From NCBI GenBank assembly GCA_002503845.1, contig DASO01000016.1, forward strand, positions 54,315 through 61,527: DNA of 7,213 bases, read 5' to 3'. The position numbers and the translations under genes are program-made. Below the pieces are notes generated by a model. That model saw only the letters and a list, made by a program, of their open reading frames with translations, was not told where the DNA came from and ran no database searches. This document shows positions 1 to 5,580 of the stretch, piece by piece. This stretch comes from Euryarchaeota archaeon UBA24 (GTDB lineage: Archaea > Halobacteriota > Halobacteria > Halobacteriales > Hikarchaeaceae). Each line of letters starts with the position of its first letter. The first letter of the stretch is position 1.

Positions 1-680
1 TTTTTAATGTCGTTATCAGAAATATAAGTCACATATCCACCTGAGACTTCAAATTCTATTGGTTCTTTTAAAAGTCCATGGGGCATCATAGTACCATCTA
101 CTATAAATTTTCCATCTGCACTTAGGGGACTAATATAGATCTCTCCAGCAGGTAAATTGGAAAAATCTCCGGGATTGTGATTTATACCATGGTCAGAGTG
201 CCAACTGCGAGAACCTAGATTGAACTCAATGTCGGTTCCTGAATGGGATGTTAGACGGATTGTTTTGGAGCCCTCGAGAGTGCGGATTAAATCGTCGCAC
301 GTTGAACGGATTGCGCCATAGTTGGAACACAGACCTTTTATCATTACTTCCTTGGTTATTCCTGGCAAAGTTGCACCACGAGAGCCAGAATTGGTGGCTT
401 CAGTTCTAGCCATAGTATGAGTGATGCTTTTACTAGTTGCAGCTAGAAAAACGTCATATTCCAGCATGGCGGCTGCCACATCAGAAGGGGGCTCTTCTCC
501 ATGTTGATTTCCAGGAGGGTAAAGTAATAGAGTGACGTCGGTGGTTAGATCTAAAGCTACCTCGTAGAGACATTCCCCTATATCTTTACAGACAGAGTCA
601 GTGATTATGAGGCAAGATTCTCCTTGTTGGAGTCCCATGCACTGGGAAAGTGCTATGAAAGAGGCTTGTTTGAGGGACAT
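1..680 (-). CDS. M29-family (AmpS/PepT-like) metalloaminopeptidase, N-terminal part, cut by window edge
   Basis: The minus strand is open from an ATG at 680 to the left edge, giving 226 codons with no stop, so the C-terminus lies outside the window. The product resembles the M29/COG2309 metallo-aminopeptidases, cytoplasmic enzymes that remove N-terminal residues from peptides. Visible family features, in order, are GEEPPSDVAAAM (residues 61-72), SITHTMARTEA (85-95), the ATLPGIT block (103-109), SGTDIEFNLGSR (147-158) and NLPAGEIYISP (175-185). In the family the Glu of the last block (E180 here) is a metal-ligand/catalytic residue; the remaining ligands (Glu, His, His, Asp) would lie in the missing half. 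Members are about 360-410 residues, so roughly 60% is present. It is divergent from the GAPDH gene and may have a short leader or be leaderless. Some COG2309 members are ring-cleaving dioxygenases, so the substrate is not certain. Confidence 0.8.
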   Translation of the reverse strand, partial: MSLKQASFIALSQCMGLQQGESCLIITDSVCKDIGECLYEVALDLTTDVTLLLYPPGNQHGEEPPSDVAAAMLEYDVFLAATSKSITHTMARTEATNSGSRGATLPGITKEVMIKGLCSNYGAIRSTCDDLIRTLEGSKTIRLTSHSGTDIEFNLGSRSWHSDHGINHNPGDFSNLPAGEIYISPLSADGKFIVDGTMMPHGLLKEPIEFEVSGGYVTYISDNDIK

Positions 681-709
681 ACTAGGATAATTAATACCAA
701 CTTAGATAG

Positions 710-721
710 CCTTTTTTAAAG
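710..721. promoter_or_regulatory. Possible shared TATA element between divergent aminopeptidase and GAPDH genes
   Basis: The run CTTTTTTAAAG reads as an archaeal TATA-like box on both strands. On the minus strand TTTAAAAAAGG lies about 30-35 bases before the ATG at 680, the spacing expected for a nearly leaderless transcript. On the plus strand it would place transcription start around 740-745, giving GAPDH a leader of about 50 bases. An alternative minus-strand element is TATTAATTATCC (696-685), but it is too close to the start codon. The spacing argument is inference; no transcript data are available. Confidence 0.3.
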
Positions 722-791
722 AAATGTAGAAGCTAAATGCCACAAACATCGCCCCGAAATCGTTTTGTCGATAGAAATGGACATCGGACAT

Positions 792-1808
792 ATGATCAAT
801 GTTGCTGTTAATGGGTATGGCACGATAGGCAAACGGGTTGCTGATGCAGTGGTCCAGCAGCCAGACATGAAATTGGTAGGAGTTTCAAAAACTAGACCGA
901 ATCATGAAGCCAAAACGGCAGGGGGGAAAAAATATCCATTGTACGTGGTTAAAGAATCAAAAAAATCATTTGCAGAGGCAGGTATCGAATTCGAAGGTAC
1001 TGTAGAAGAAATGTGGGATAGTGCAGATGTAGTAGTGGATGCGACCCCTTCGGGAGTGGGAGTTAGAAATTATGAATTGTATAAGGGAATGAGAACTCCG
1101 GTGATAGTACAAGGGGGTGAGGCAAAAGATTCAGTAGAGTCTAGTTTTAATGCTAGGGCTAACTTTGAAAACTCAATTGGAAAGAACTTGGTGAGAGTTG
1201 TTTCATGTAATTCAACAGGATTGGCTAGGTTGCTAACTCCTATAGAAGAGACATACGGAATTGACCAAGTGCGCGTTACATTGATTCGGAGAGGGGCGGA
1301 CCCAGGCCAACCTGGGAAAGGACCAATTAATGATGTGATCTTAGATCCAGTATACCTCCCATCTCACCATGGACCGGATGTTAAGAGCGTTCTTCCGAAT
1401 ATAAACATAGATACACTTGCTTTGAAAGTGCCTACAACGCTAATGCACGTCCACGTGGTGAACATAGCATTGGAAAAAGATACGAGCAAGGAAGATATGT
1501 GTAGATTGTTATCAGGTGAGTCTAGAATCCACATGGTTGCAGAGGAAGAAGGAATAAAGGGGATTGCAGGACTTAAGGAGTTGGCTCTAGATCTGGAACG
1601 ACCACGAGGGGATTTATGGGAAAATTGTGTGTGGGAAGAATCGGTTTCGGTTAAAAGTAAAGAGGTGTATTTATTCCAGGCCATACACCAAGAAGCAGAC
1701 GTGGTTCCTGAAAATATAGATGCGATTCGGGCCATAGTTAATGAATGTGGCCAGGAGGAAAGTATGAATTTAACAGATAAGACAATGGGAATGGGACTGA
1801 GGAGGTAG
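792..1808 (+). CDS. gap: Type II (archaeal) glyceraldehyde-3-phosphate dehydrogenase
   Basis: This cytoplasmic enzyme interconverts glyceraldehyde-3-phosphate and 1,3-bisphosphoglycerate with NAD(P). The product of 338 residues has the usual archaeal length. The N-terminal Rossmann fingerprint is NGYGTIGKRVADAV (residues 7-20). Next come DATPSGVG (83-90), VQGGEAKD (106-113), the catalytic cysteine in SCNSTGLARLL (Cys139), and RRGADPGQPGKGPIND followed by DPVYLPSHHGPDV with candidate catalytic histidines at 192-193. I chose the ATG at 792 because family members begin M-I-x-V-x-V/I-NGYGTIGKR. In-frame TTG (765) and ATG (777) starts would add 9 or 5 unconserved residues. No Shine-Dalgarno site is visible. 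In haloarchaea that carry two GAPDH types, the archaeal type serves gluconeogenesis; a similar role here is inference. Confidence 0.97.
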   Translation: MINVAVNGYGTIGKRVADAVVQQPDMKLVGVSKTRPNHEAKTAGGKKYPLYVVKESKKSFAEAGIEFEGTVEEMWDSADVVVDATPSGVGVRNYELYKGMRTPVIVQGGEAKDSVESSFNARANFENSIGKNLVRVVSCNSTGLARLLTPIEETYGIDQVRVTLIRRGADPGQPGKGPINDVILDPVYLPSHHGPDVKSVLPNINIDTLALKVPTTLMHVHVVNIALEKDTSKEDMCRLLSGESRIHMVAEEEGIKGIAGLKELALDLERPRGDLWENCVWEESVSVKSKEVYLFQAIHQEADVVPENIDAIRAIVNECGQEESMNLTDKTMGMGLRR

Positions 1809-1809
1809 A

Positions 1810-1816
1810 TATAAAT
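1810..1816 (+). promoter_or_regulatory. TATA box before hsp20
   Basis: TATAAAT starts one base after the GAPDH stop codon. Its centre is about 51 bases before the hsp20 ATG, which predicts transcription start near 1840 and a leader of about 24 bases. Its position suggests hsp20 has its own promoter, although read-through from GAPDH is possible. A weak TAGGG sits 6 bases before the ATG. Confidence 0.4.
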
Positions 1817-1863
1817 CAGAATGCAAAACTTAAGCTGATACATGACTTTTCGTAGGGTATAAA

Positions 1864-2244
1864 ATGCGTAATTTTGACGATCCTTTCGAAGATATTTTTG
1901 AAGAGATTCAAGCAATGGTGGGCTCCATAATAGGCTCAGTGGAAGAAGAAGGGAAAATCCAAAGTGGTTCGGGGATCCAAACTGATATTCAGGAATTGGA
2001 GGAGGAGATGATAATCACAGTGGACCTACAAGGGTTTGAAAAGGAAGAGATATCGATTAAATGTAATGGATTTGTTCTCATGATTAACGCAAAAAACATA
2101 GATCTAGAAATTAATGAACAAATTGTACTTCCAAAAATTGGAAATTCAGACTTGGTGAAGGCAAAATATAGAAATGGAATTCTAGTAGTAACGTGTCCAA
2201 AAATCGAAGAAGGTTTTGAAACTAGGGAAATAGAGATAGAATAA
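1864..2244 (+). CDS. hsp20: Hsp20/alpha-crystallin small heat-shock protein
   Basis: Small heat-shock proteins are ATP-independent holdases that assemble into oligomers and bind unfolding proteins in the cytoplasm. This 126-residue product has a short N-terminal arm (1-37, with FEDIFEEIQAMVGSII as a likely amphipathic segment) followed by the alpha-crystallin core. The core opens with DIQELEEEMIITVDLQGFEKEEI (41-63), the usual strand-turn pattern with D-L-x-G-F/V-x-K-E-x-I. It closes with the hallmark YRNGILVVTCPK (102-113), the G-x-L consensus. The C-terminal REIEIE (121-126) contains the I-x-I motif used for oligomer contacts. The core lacks the longer loop of large family members, which is normal for archaea. 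It lies 55 bases after GAPDH on the same strand. A heat-inducible role is expected from the family but not shown here. Confidence 0.92.
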   Translation: MRNFDDPFEDIFEEIQAMVGSIIGSVEEEGKIQSGSGIQTDIQELEEEMIITVDLQGFEKEEISIKCNGFVLMINAKNIDLEINEQIVLPKIGNSDLVKAKYRNGILVVTCPKIEEGFETREIEIE

Positions 2245-2341
2245 GCGTACAAAAAGATAGTTTCGCGAAAGTTGCAGAGGGATCTCCTGGATTGAAAAAA
2301 GAGATAGTAGAAAAATGGTCCGACGTTTTGTTGGGTAATGA

Positions 2342-2479
2342 GTGAATAAAGTTGGCACTTTAGAAGGTAGAAACGGTGCCAATAAGATCAGCCATGATTT
2401 GCTGTATGTGGCACCCACTCCCGCTGTTCCTGTTGTCGAGGCGAACAGTGGTTGTGATAACCGCTGCGATGGGTTTTAA
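2342..2479 (+). CDS. Doubtful 45-residue ORF in the GC-rich block
   Basis: A GTG at 2342 opens 45 codons ending in TAA at 2477-2479. The product has a GTLEGRNGANK segment, a Pro/Val stretch (APTPAVPVV, 24-32) and a C-x3-C pair near the end (NSGCDNRCDGF). The GTG overlaps the TGA (2343-2345) of a preceding start-less frame. I do not recognise the peptide. The GC-rich composition lowers the chance of stops and the same bases form strong hairpins, so the open frame may simply be a by-product of a structured RNA. Confidence 0.15.
   Translation: MNKVGTLEGRNGANKISHDLLYVAPTPAVPVVEANSGCDNRCDGF
2352..2473 (+). ncRNA. Candidate structured RNA with two sets of competing hairpins
   Basis: Set 1: the central segment GGTGCCAA (2375-2382) can pair with TTGGCAC (2352-2358; 7 bp, 17-base loop) or with TGGCACC (2409-2415; 7 bp, 27-base loop). 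Set 2: the central segment GAACAGTGGTT (2443-2453) can pair upstream with CCGCTGTTC (2421-2429; 9 bp including one G-U, 13-base loop) or downstream with AACCGCTG (2459-2466; 8 bp including one G-U, loop GTGAT). In each set one arm has two exclusive partners, as in attenuators and switches. The high GC content in an AT-rich genome is typical of structured RNAs. Direction, boundaries and class are unknown; it could act in the rpl10e leader or as a separate RNA. Confidence 0.35.
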
Positions 2480-2522
2480 GCAGGAGTATAAGATTTTGAG
2501 TTCTGTAACTACATAAAGGTGC

Positions 2523-2539
2523 GTCAGACCTTGTCTGAC
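2523..2539. repeat. Perfect 7-bp inverted repeat upstream of the rpl10e promoter
   Basis: GTCAGAC (2523-2529) and GTCTGAC (2533-2539) are exact inverted copies separated by CTT. The repeat ends about 21 bases before the TATA box. As DNA it could be a dimeric regulator site; as RNA it would be a tight hairpin closing an upstream transcript. The sequence alone does not decide between these. Confidence 0.6.
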
Positions 2540-2552
2540 AGATGTCACTCGA

Positions 2553-2571
2553 TGGGGGAAAATATATATAA
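2553..2571 (+). promoter_or_regulatory. Strong TATA promoter of rpl10e
   Basis: TGGGGGAAAATATATATAA has a long alternating A/T core (2561-2571) preceded by a purine-rich stretch in the place of the TFB recognition element. Transcription would start at about 2590-2598, leaving a leader of some 50-55 bases before the rpl10e ATG. It is the clearest promoter in the window, as expected for a highly expressed ribosomal gene. Confidence 0.6.
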
Positions 2572-2622
2572 CGTGGAGAAATCTGGTGTGAAAGGATAAG
2601 AACGGTTCGGAGCCTTTATGCA

Positions 2623-2629
2623 GAGGTGA
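2623..2629 (+). promoter_or_regulatory. Shine-Dalgarno match at unusual distance before rpl10e
   Basis: GAGGTGA matches seven bases of the archaeal anti-Shine-Dalgarno complement (GGAGGTGATC), but it lies 19 bases before the ATG instead of the usual 5-10. No better-placed in-frame start exists that would keep the conserved N-terminus, so either the site is coincidental or the leader folds to shorten the distance. Confidence 0.3.
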
Positions 2630-2648
2630 GAGCTTCTTTCTGGTAACT

Positions 2649-3176
2649 ATGGCCCGAAAGCCTGCTTCCATGTATAGGAAAAAGAATAAAGTCGCCTATA
2701 CACGGAGAGACTACGTAACTGGAATTCCTGGATCGAGAATTGTACGACATATCATGGGGGATGTGCATAAATCCCATGAAGATTATCCTGTTAAAATTTG
2801 CTTAAAAGTGGAAGAGTCATGTCAATTGAGGCATACTTCCCTTGAAGCGGCACGTTTGACTTCCAATCGCCACTTGGCTGCAGAATTGGGAGAGGGGAAC
2901 TACACATTTTTACTTAATAAATTCCCGCATCAAATTCTCCGTGAAAACAAGGTTGCTACAGGGGCGGGTGCCGACCGTGTTTCCGATGGGATGAGATTGT
3001 CTTTTGGGAAACCTGTCGGTACCGCCGCTAGGGTGAACAAAGGGGATATTGTTTTTACAGTTTATTGTGATGTGGATCAAGTGAATGTTACAAAAGAGGC
3101 ACTAAGGCGGGCGTACAATAAGTTATCCCCCCCGTGTAGGATTGTAGTTGAACGTGGCCAAGAACTTATAAAGTAG
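2649..3176 (+). CDS. rpl10e: 50S ribosomal protein L10e (uL16)
   Basis: This is the archaeal/eukaryotic counterpart of bacterial L16, a large-subunit protein near the tRNA-binding and peptidyl-transferase region. The 175-residue length is normal. Family features run through the whole chain: [10 protein letters not shown] start, [15 protein letters not shown] (17-31), the MGD turn (36-38), [21 protein letters not shown] segment (60-76), [11 protein letters not shown] (91-101), [14 protein letters not shown] (103-116, the conserved loop), [11 protein letters not shown] (119-129) and [12 protein letters not shown] (158-169). The wording is closest to haloarchaeal L10e as I know it. The N-terminal region is lysine/arginine-rich rather than strongly acidic, unlike salt-in halophiles. 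It has its own TATA box and is followed after 16-34 bases by a RimK-like ligase on the same strand. Confidence 0.97.
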   Translation: MARKPASMYRKKNKVAYTRRDYVTGIPGSRIVRHIMGDVHKSHEDYPVKICLKVEESCQLRHTSLEAARLTSNRHLAAELGEGNYTFLLNKFPHQILRENKVATGAGADRVSDGMRLSFGKPVGTAARVNKGDIVFTVYCDVDQVNVTKEALRRAYNKLSPPCRIVVERGQELIK

Positions 3177-3210
3177 TAACGTTGAAATTTCAGTGAGATT
3201 AACGAAGAGT

Positions 3211-4086
3211 ATGCTGGAATTAGCAGTTATCACTCATGAGGAGACCTTTAACAGGATGAAGGATCCTCTTAAAGATCGAGGAATACTGGCCCGGTATATT
3301 GATGTTTATGGGAGAGGGATATCAATTTCTAAAGAAAATCCTATTGAGCTCCAAGGTATAGATGTGGGTTTTGTATATCCATCTCGTATTATGGAAGGAG
3401 GAGTGATTGATGCATTTTTAGAAGTTCCGTGGGTAAATGGATTGGAATCTGTCGTGCTTTCTAGGAATAAAGGGAGGGTGCTAACAATACTGAATAAAAA
3501 TGGATTTGATGTCCCATCGACCGTCATGATTTCAAATCCCATTGGGGAAGAGGGGTTAAGAGATGCATATGAAAAAATAGAAAATCCAATGATAATAAAA
3601 CCAAATTCGGCTACTAGAGGATTGGGGATTGCTCTTGTAGATGATGTGGACTCATTTGAAGGGATTGTGGATTATATTAGATTGATTCAGGATAGGGTGG
3701 AAACAGGAGACAAATCATTCTTAATTCAAGAATACATTCCTGATGCGAAAGATTACCGAGTTATGGTAATTGATGGAGAATATGTGGGTGCTGTTGAAAG
3801 GAGATTTGTAGAAAGCGATTTAGAAGGTAAAAAATGGAAAAAAAATGTCCACAGAAATGCGATTGCGGTGAAAGCTGAAATGCCAGGACCCATCAGAAAA
3901 ATTGCAGAAGAGGTTGCTTCATTACTTGGGATAAAATATGTAGGGATAGATATCTTGGTGAATAAAGATAGGGTTGTAATAAACGAAACGAACGCCAGAC
4001 CTACTATTGATCAAGAAGAAAAGTATTCACCTTTATTTTATGATAAATTGGCGGGTTTGATCGAAAAGGTTAGTGAAGGGTATTAA
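3211..4086 (+). CDS. RimK-like ATP-grasp ligase (glutamate-ligase family)
   Basis: RimK-type enzymes use ATP to join an amino acid, usually glutamate, to a carboxylate: the ribosomal protein S6 tail in E. coli, coenzymes F420 and tetrahydromethanopterin in methanogens, or carrier protein in LysX/ArgX. The 291-residue product has an N-terminal pre-ATP-grasp domain (1-85), then MIIKPNSATRGLGIALV (127-143; lysine plus glycine loop that closes over ATP). IQEYIPDAKDYRVMVIDG (172-189) and VGAVERR (192-198) follow. The Mg2+/ATP motif is GIDILV (245-250) with INETNARP (258-264, E259 and N261 as metal ligands). I chose the ATG at 3211 because the family starts with M-L-x-L-A-V; an in-frame GTG at 3193 would add six residues. 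It sits just downstream of rpl10e, so co-transcription is likely. Substrate is unknown. Confidence 0.85.
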   Translation: MLELAVITHEETFNRMKDPLKDRGILARYIDVYGRGISISKENPIELQGIDVGFVYPSRIMEGGVIDAFLEVPWVNGLESVVLSRNKGRVLTILNKNGFDVPSTVMISNPIGEEGLRDAYEKIENPMIIKPNSATRGLGIALVDDVDSFEGIVDYIRLIQDRVETGDKSFLIQEYIPDAKDYRVMVIDGEYVGAVERRFVESDLEGKKWKKNVHRNAIAVKAEMPGPIRKIAEEVASLLGIKYVGIDILVNKDRVVINETNARPTIDQEEKYSPLFYDKLAGLIEKVSEGY

Positions 4087-4094
4087 ATTTTTCT
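4087..4094 (+). terminator. Possible T-rich terminator after the RimK-like gene
   Basis: ATTTTTCT directly follows the stop codon. Archaeal termination often needs only a short T-run on the non-template strand. It separates the rpl10e-ligase unit from the amidohydrolase operon, but it is short and could be fortuitous. Confidence 0.25.
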
Positions 4095-4096
4095 GT

Positions 4097-4120
4097 CACC
4101 ATCCGGTGTGATTATTACAT
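4097..4120 (+). promoter_or_regulatory. Possible promoter/operator of the amidohydrolase operon
   Basis: ATTATTACAT (4111-4120) is TATA-like and centred about 29 bases before the ATG at 4145, the spacing of a leaderless archaeal transcript. Immediately upstream is a small dyad CACC-ATCC-GGTG (4097-4108), in the place of a TFB element or regulator site. Both signals are weak. Confidence 0.3.
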
Positions 4121-4144
4121 ATGGGACCAGAATAAGTAATTAAA

Positions 4145-5215
4145 ATGGCAAATGAGAGAAATTTATCACTGAAAAAGGAGACGATTATTGATACAGATGT
4201 CCATCTCCAGGTAAAACCTGAAGAGATTGCGAAATGGGTCGACGAGCCATTTAAAAGTATAATGACAAAGGGCCATATTGGGAACCCACTTCCAGATTCG
4301 GGGTGGGACAGAAGTATGGCGGGGAAAATAGAAAAGAGACAAATTACGGGGCCAGAGGATATTCACGAAAAGTTATGTGAAGAGTTCCACATCGACCATC
4401 CAATAATAAATTCATTTGGGAAGTTGGGAAAGGCATCTATGTCTCGGCTTGCTGTTGCGCTCATGAAAGGGTATAATGATTTAGTTCTACAGAAATATTT
4501 GGACGACTATCCTCACTTTTATGGTTTGATAACAGTCGCAATGCAAGATCCAGAAGCGGCAGCAGAAGAAATTTACAGAATGGCAGATGAAAAGCAATAT
4601 ATCGGGGTTTTTATAGACAATACAGGTCCAAACCCGCCACTAGGCGACCCACGATATGACGTAGTATATCGAGCGGCAGAAGACAAGGGACTCCCTGTAT
4701 CTTATCATGCATATGACAGTGGATTTATCGTTGATTTTCCAAGACAAAATGCAGGAGTAGAATCATTCTTCGCAGTGCATGTGTTAACACACCCATATGC
4801 CCACTTTCTAACAATGACTAGCCTCTTTGAACACGGAGTTCCCGAGAAATTCCCAGACCTAAAATTTATTTTCTTAGAAGGGGGAGTTACCTGGCTCCCG
4901 TACATGATGTATCGATTAAACAAAGTGCACTCAATCCGAAGGTTTGATGCGCCGATGTTAACAAAAACTCCAGAAGAGTATATCAAAGATCAATTCTACA
5001 TATCCACCCAACCCGTTGGAGAGCCAAATAATCAAGAAGACATGAGGAAGATAATGGAAGTGATCGGATTTGATAGGATGATGTTTTCTTCGGATTATCC
5101 ACACTTCGATTTTGACCATCCAGAGGGTTTGGAGAAATTCCTTAGGGTGAATATACCTGCGAAGGATAGAAAAAAAGTATTGTCAGGAAATGCCAAAGAG
5201 GTGTACGGGATTTAA
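4145..5215 (+). CDS. Metal-dependent amidohydrolase (Amidohydro_2 family, ACMSD-like fold)
   Basis: Members of this superfamily hydrolyse or decarboxylate substrates with a divalent metal in a TIM barrel. The 356-residue product starts its barrel with IIDTDVHLQV (14-23), where D18-x-H20 replaces the classical H-x-H, as is common in this subgroup. Further ligand candidates are VSYHAY (H188) and the HPYAH segment (H217/H220). They are followed by FIFLEGGVTWLP (241-252), typical of the family, and the metal-binding aspartate in FSSDYPHFDFDHPEG (D317). No signal peptide or membrane helix is visible, so it is cytoplasmic. Its TAA stop shares a base with the ATG of the Rieske gene, indicating coupled translation. 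The substrate is unknown. Similar proteins act on aromatic or carboxylic intermediates, but that is only a family analogy. Confidence 0.88.
   Translation: MANERNLSLKKETIIDTDVHLQVKPEEIAKWVDEPFKSIMTKGHIGNPLPDSGWDRSMAGKIEKRQITGPEDIHEKLCEEFHIDHPIINSFGKLGKASMSRLAVALMKGYNDLVLQKYLDDYPHFYGLITVAMQDPEAAAEEIYRMADEKQYIGVFIDNTGPNPPLGDPRYDVVYRAAEDKGLPVSYHAYDSGFIVDFPRQNAGVESFFAVHVLTHPYAHFLTMTSLFEHGVPEKFPDLKFIFLEGGVTWLPYMMYRLNKVHSIRRFDAPMLTKTPEEYIKDQFYISTQPVGEPNNQEDMRKIMEVIGFDRMMFSSDYPHFDFDHPEGLEKFLRVNIPAKDRKKVLSGNAKEVYGI
5198..5203 (+). promoter_or_regulatory. Ribosome binding site of the Rieske gene
   Basis: GAGGTG inside the end of the amidohydrolase gene lies 11 bases before the ATG at 5215. It matches the archaeal Shine-Dalgarno core and supports that start. 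Most other genes in the window lack such a site. Confidence 0.5.
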
Positions 5216-5580
5216 TGGCAGATCACGTAGTTGCAGAAGTTTCAGAGATAAAAGAGGGAGAGAGAATTCTTGTTGAATTGAAGGGAAGAGAAATTGGAAT
5301 ATTTTATATAGATGGAGAGTATTATGCGTTTGCTAATTGGTGTGCTCATCAAGGTGGACCCTGGTGTGAAGGGACCCTTACAGGGACGTTTGAAGGTGAG
5401 TTTAATAGAGACACTCTAGAAACTAGGCTGAATTGGATAAAAGAAGGAAAAATATTGAACTGTCCGTGGCACGGTTGGGAATATGATATAAAAACGGGGA
5501 CTTGCTTATCTAGGAGATCTGTCAAACTTCCTTCATATCCTGTGCGTGTTGAAGACGGAAAGATCATAGTTACTTTATGA
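5215..5580 (+). CDS. Rieske [2Fe-2S] protein, ferredoxin-like
   Basis: Rieske domains carry electrons on a [2Fe-2S] cluster held by two cysteines and two histidines. All four ligands are present: C-A-H at residues 43-45 (NWCAHQGGPWCEG) and C-P-W-H at 83-86 (NCPWHGWEYD), followed by the KTG turn (93-95). At 121 residues it is one domain with no signal peptide or membrane anchor, so it is a soluble ferredoxin-like protein rather than part of an oxygenase alpha subunit. The two ligand pairs are 37 residues apart, about twice the spacing in simple Rieske ferredoxins. The extra stretch (about 52-80) contains GTFEGEF and a charged LETRLNWIKEG segment. It overlaps the amidohydrolase stop by one base and the next gene by four (ATGA). 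The start is backed by a Shine-Dalgarno site. No oxygenase or reductase gene is nearby. Confidence 0.92.
   Translation: MADHVVAEVSEIKEGERILVELKGREIGIFYIDGEYYAFANWCAHQGGPWCEGTLTGTFEGEFNRDTLETRLNWIKEGKILNCPWHGWEYDIKTGTCLSRRSVKLPSYPVRVEDGKIIVTL

Larger units (their letters stand above)
2245..2648. other. 404-base gap without a convincing gene: structured GC-rich block, inverted repeat and promoter
   Basis: No plus-strand frame has a normal gene. The first hundred bases (2226-2345) carry a start-less open frame overlapping the hsp20 end. The middle (2345-2480) is GC-rich, about 59% over 2404-2473 against roughly 40% in neighbouring genes, and holds several strong hairpins plus a 45-codon frame. 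The final part has a perfect inverted repeat (2523-2539), the rpl10e TATA box (2561-2571) and its leader. I looked for tRNA, 5S rRNA, SRP RNA and RNase P signatures and found none. Confidence 0.7.

Noticed and set aside
765..791. TTG (765) or ATG (777) as GAPDH start
   Set aside because: The added residues are not part of the conserved family N-terminus, which begins at the ATG at 792.
1364..1915. Minus-strand open frame of 183 codons opposite GAPDH and hsp20
   Set aside because: It is antisense to two confidently assigned genes and its product is low-complexity Ser/Ile-rich without any family pattern.
2454..2539. Possible C/D-box RNA (GTGATAA ... CTGA)
   Set aside because: The C box has a mismatch, the spacing is too long for archaeal C/D RNAs, and no C'/D' pair is visible.
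2604..2616. tRNA T-arm-like sequence GGTTCGGAGCC
   Set aside because: The loop lacks the invariant adenine, and no acceptor, D or anticodon arm can be built around it.
2360..2671. Minus-strand open frame of 103 codons across the gap and the rpl10e start
   Set aside because: It runs through the rpl10e promoter and start codon, shows no protein family features, and is explained by few stops in GC-rich DNA.
3193..3210. GTG at 3193 as start of the RimK-like gene
   Set aside because: It adds six residues before the conserved M-L-x-L-A-V start and has no Shine-Dalgarno site; it cannot be fully excluded.
4705..4986. Minus-strand 93-codon frame opposite the amidohydrolase
   Set aside because: It is a shadow of conserved amidohydrolase coding sequence.
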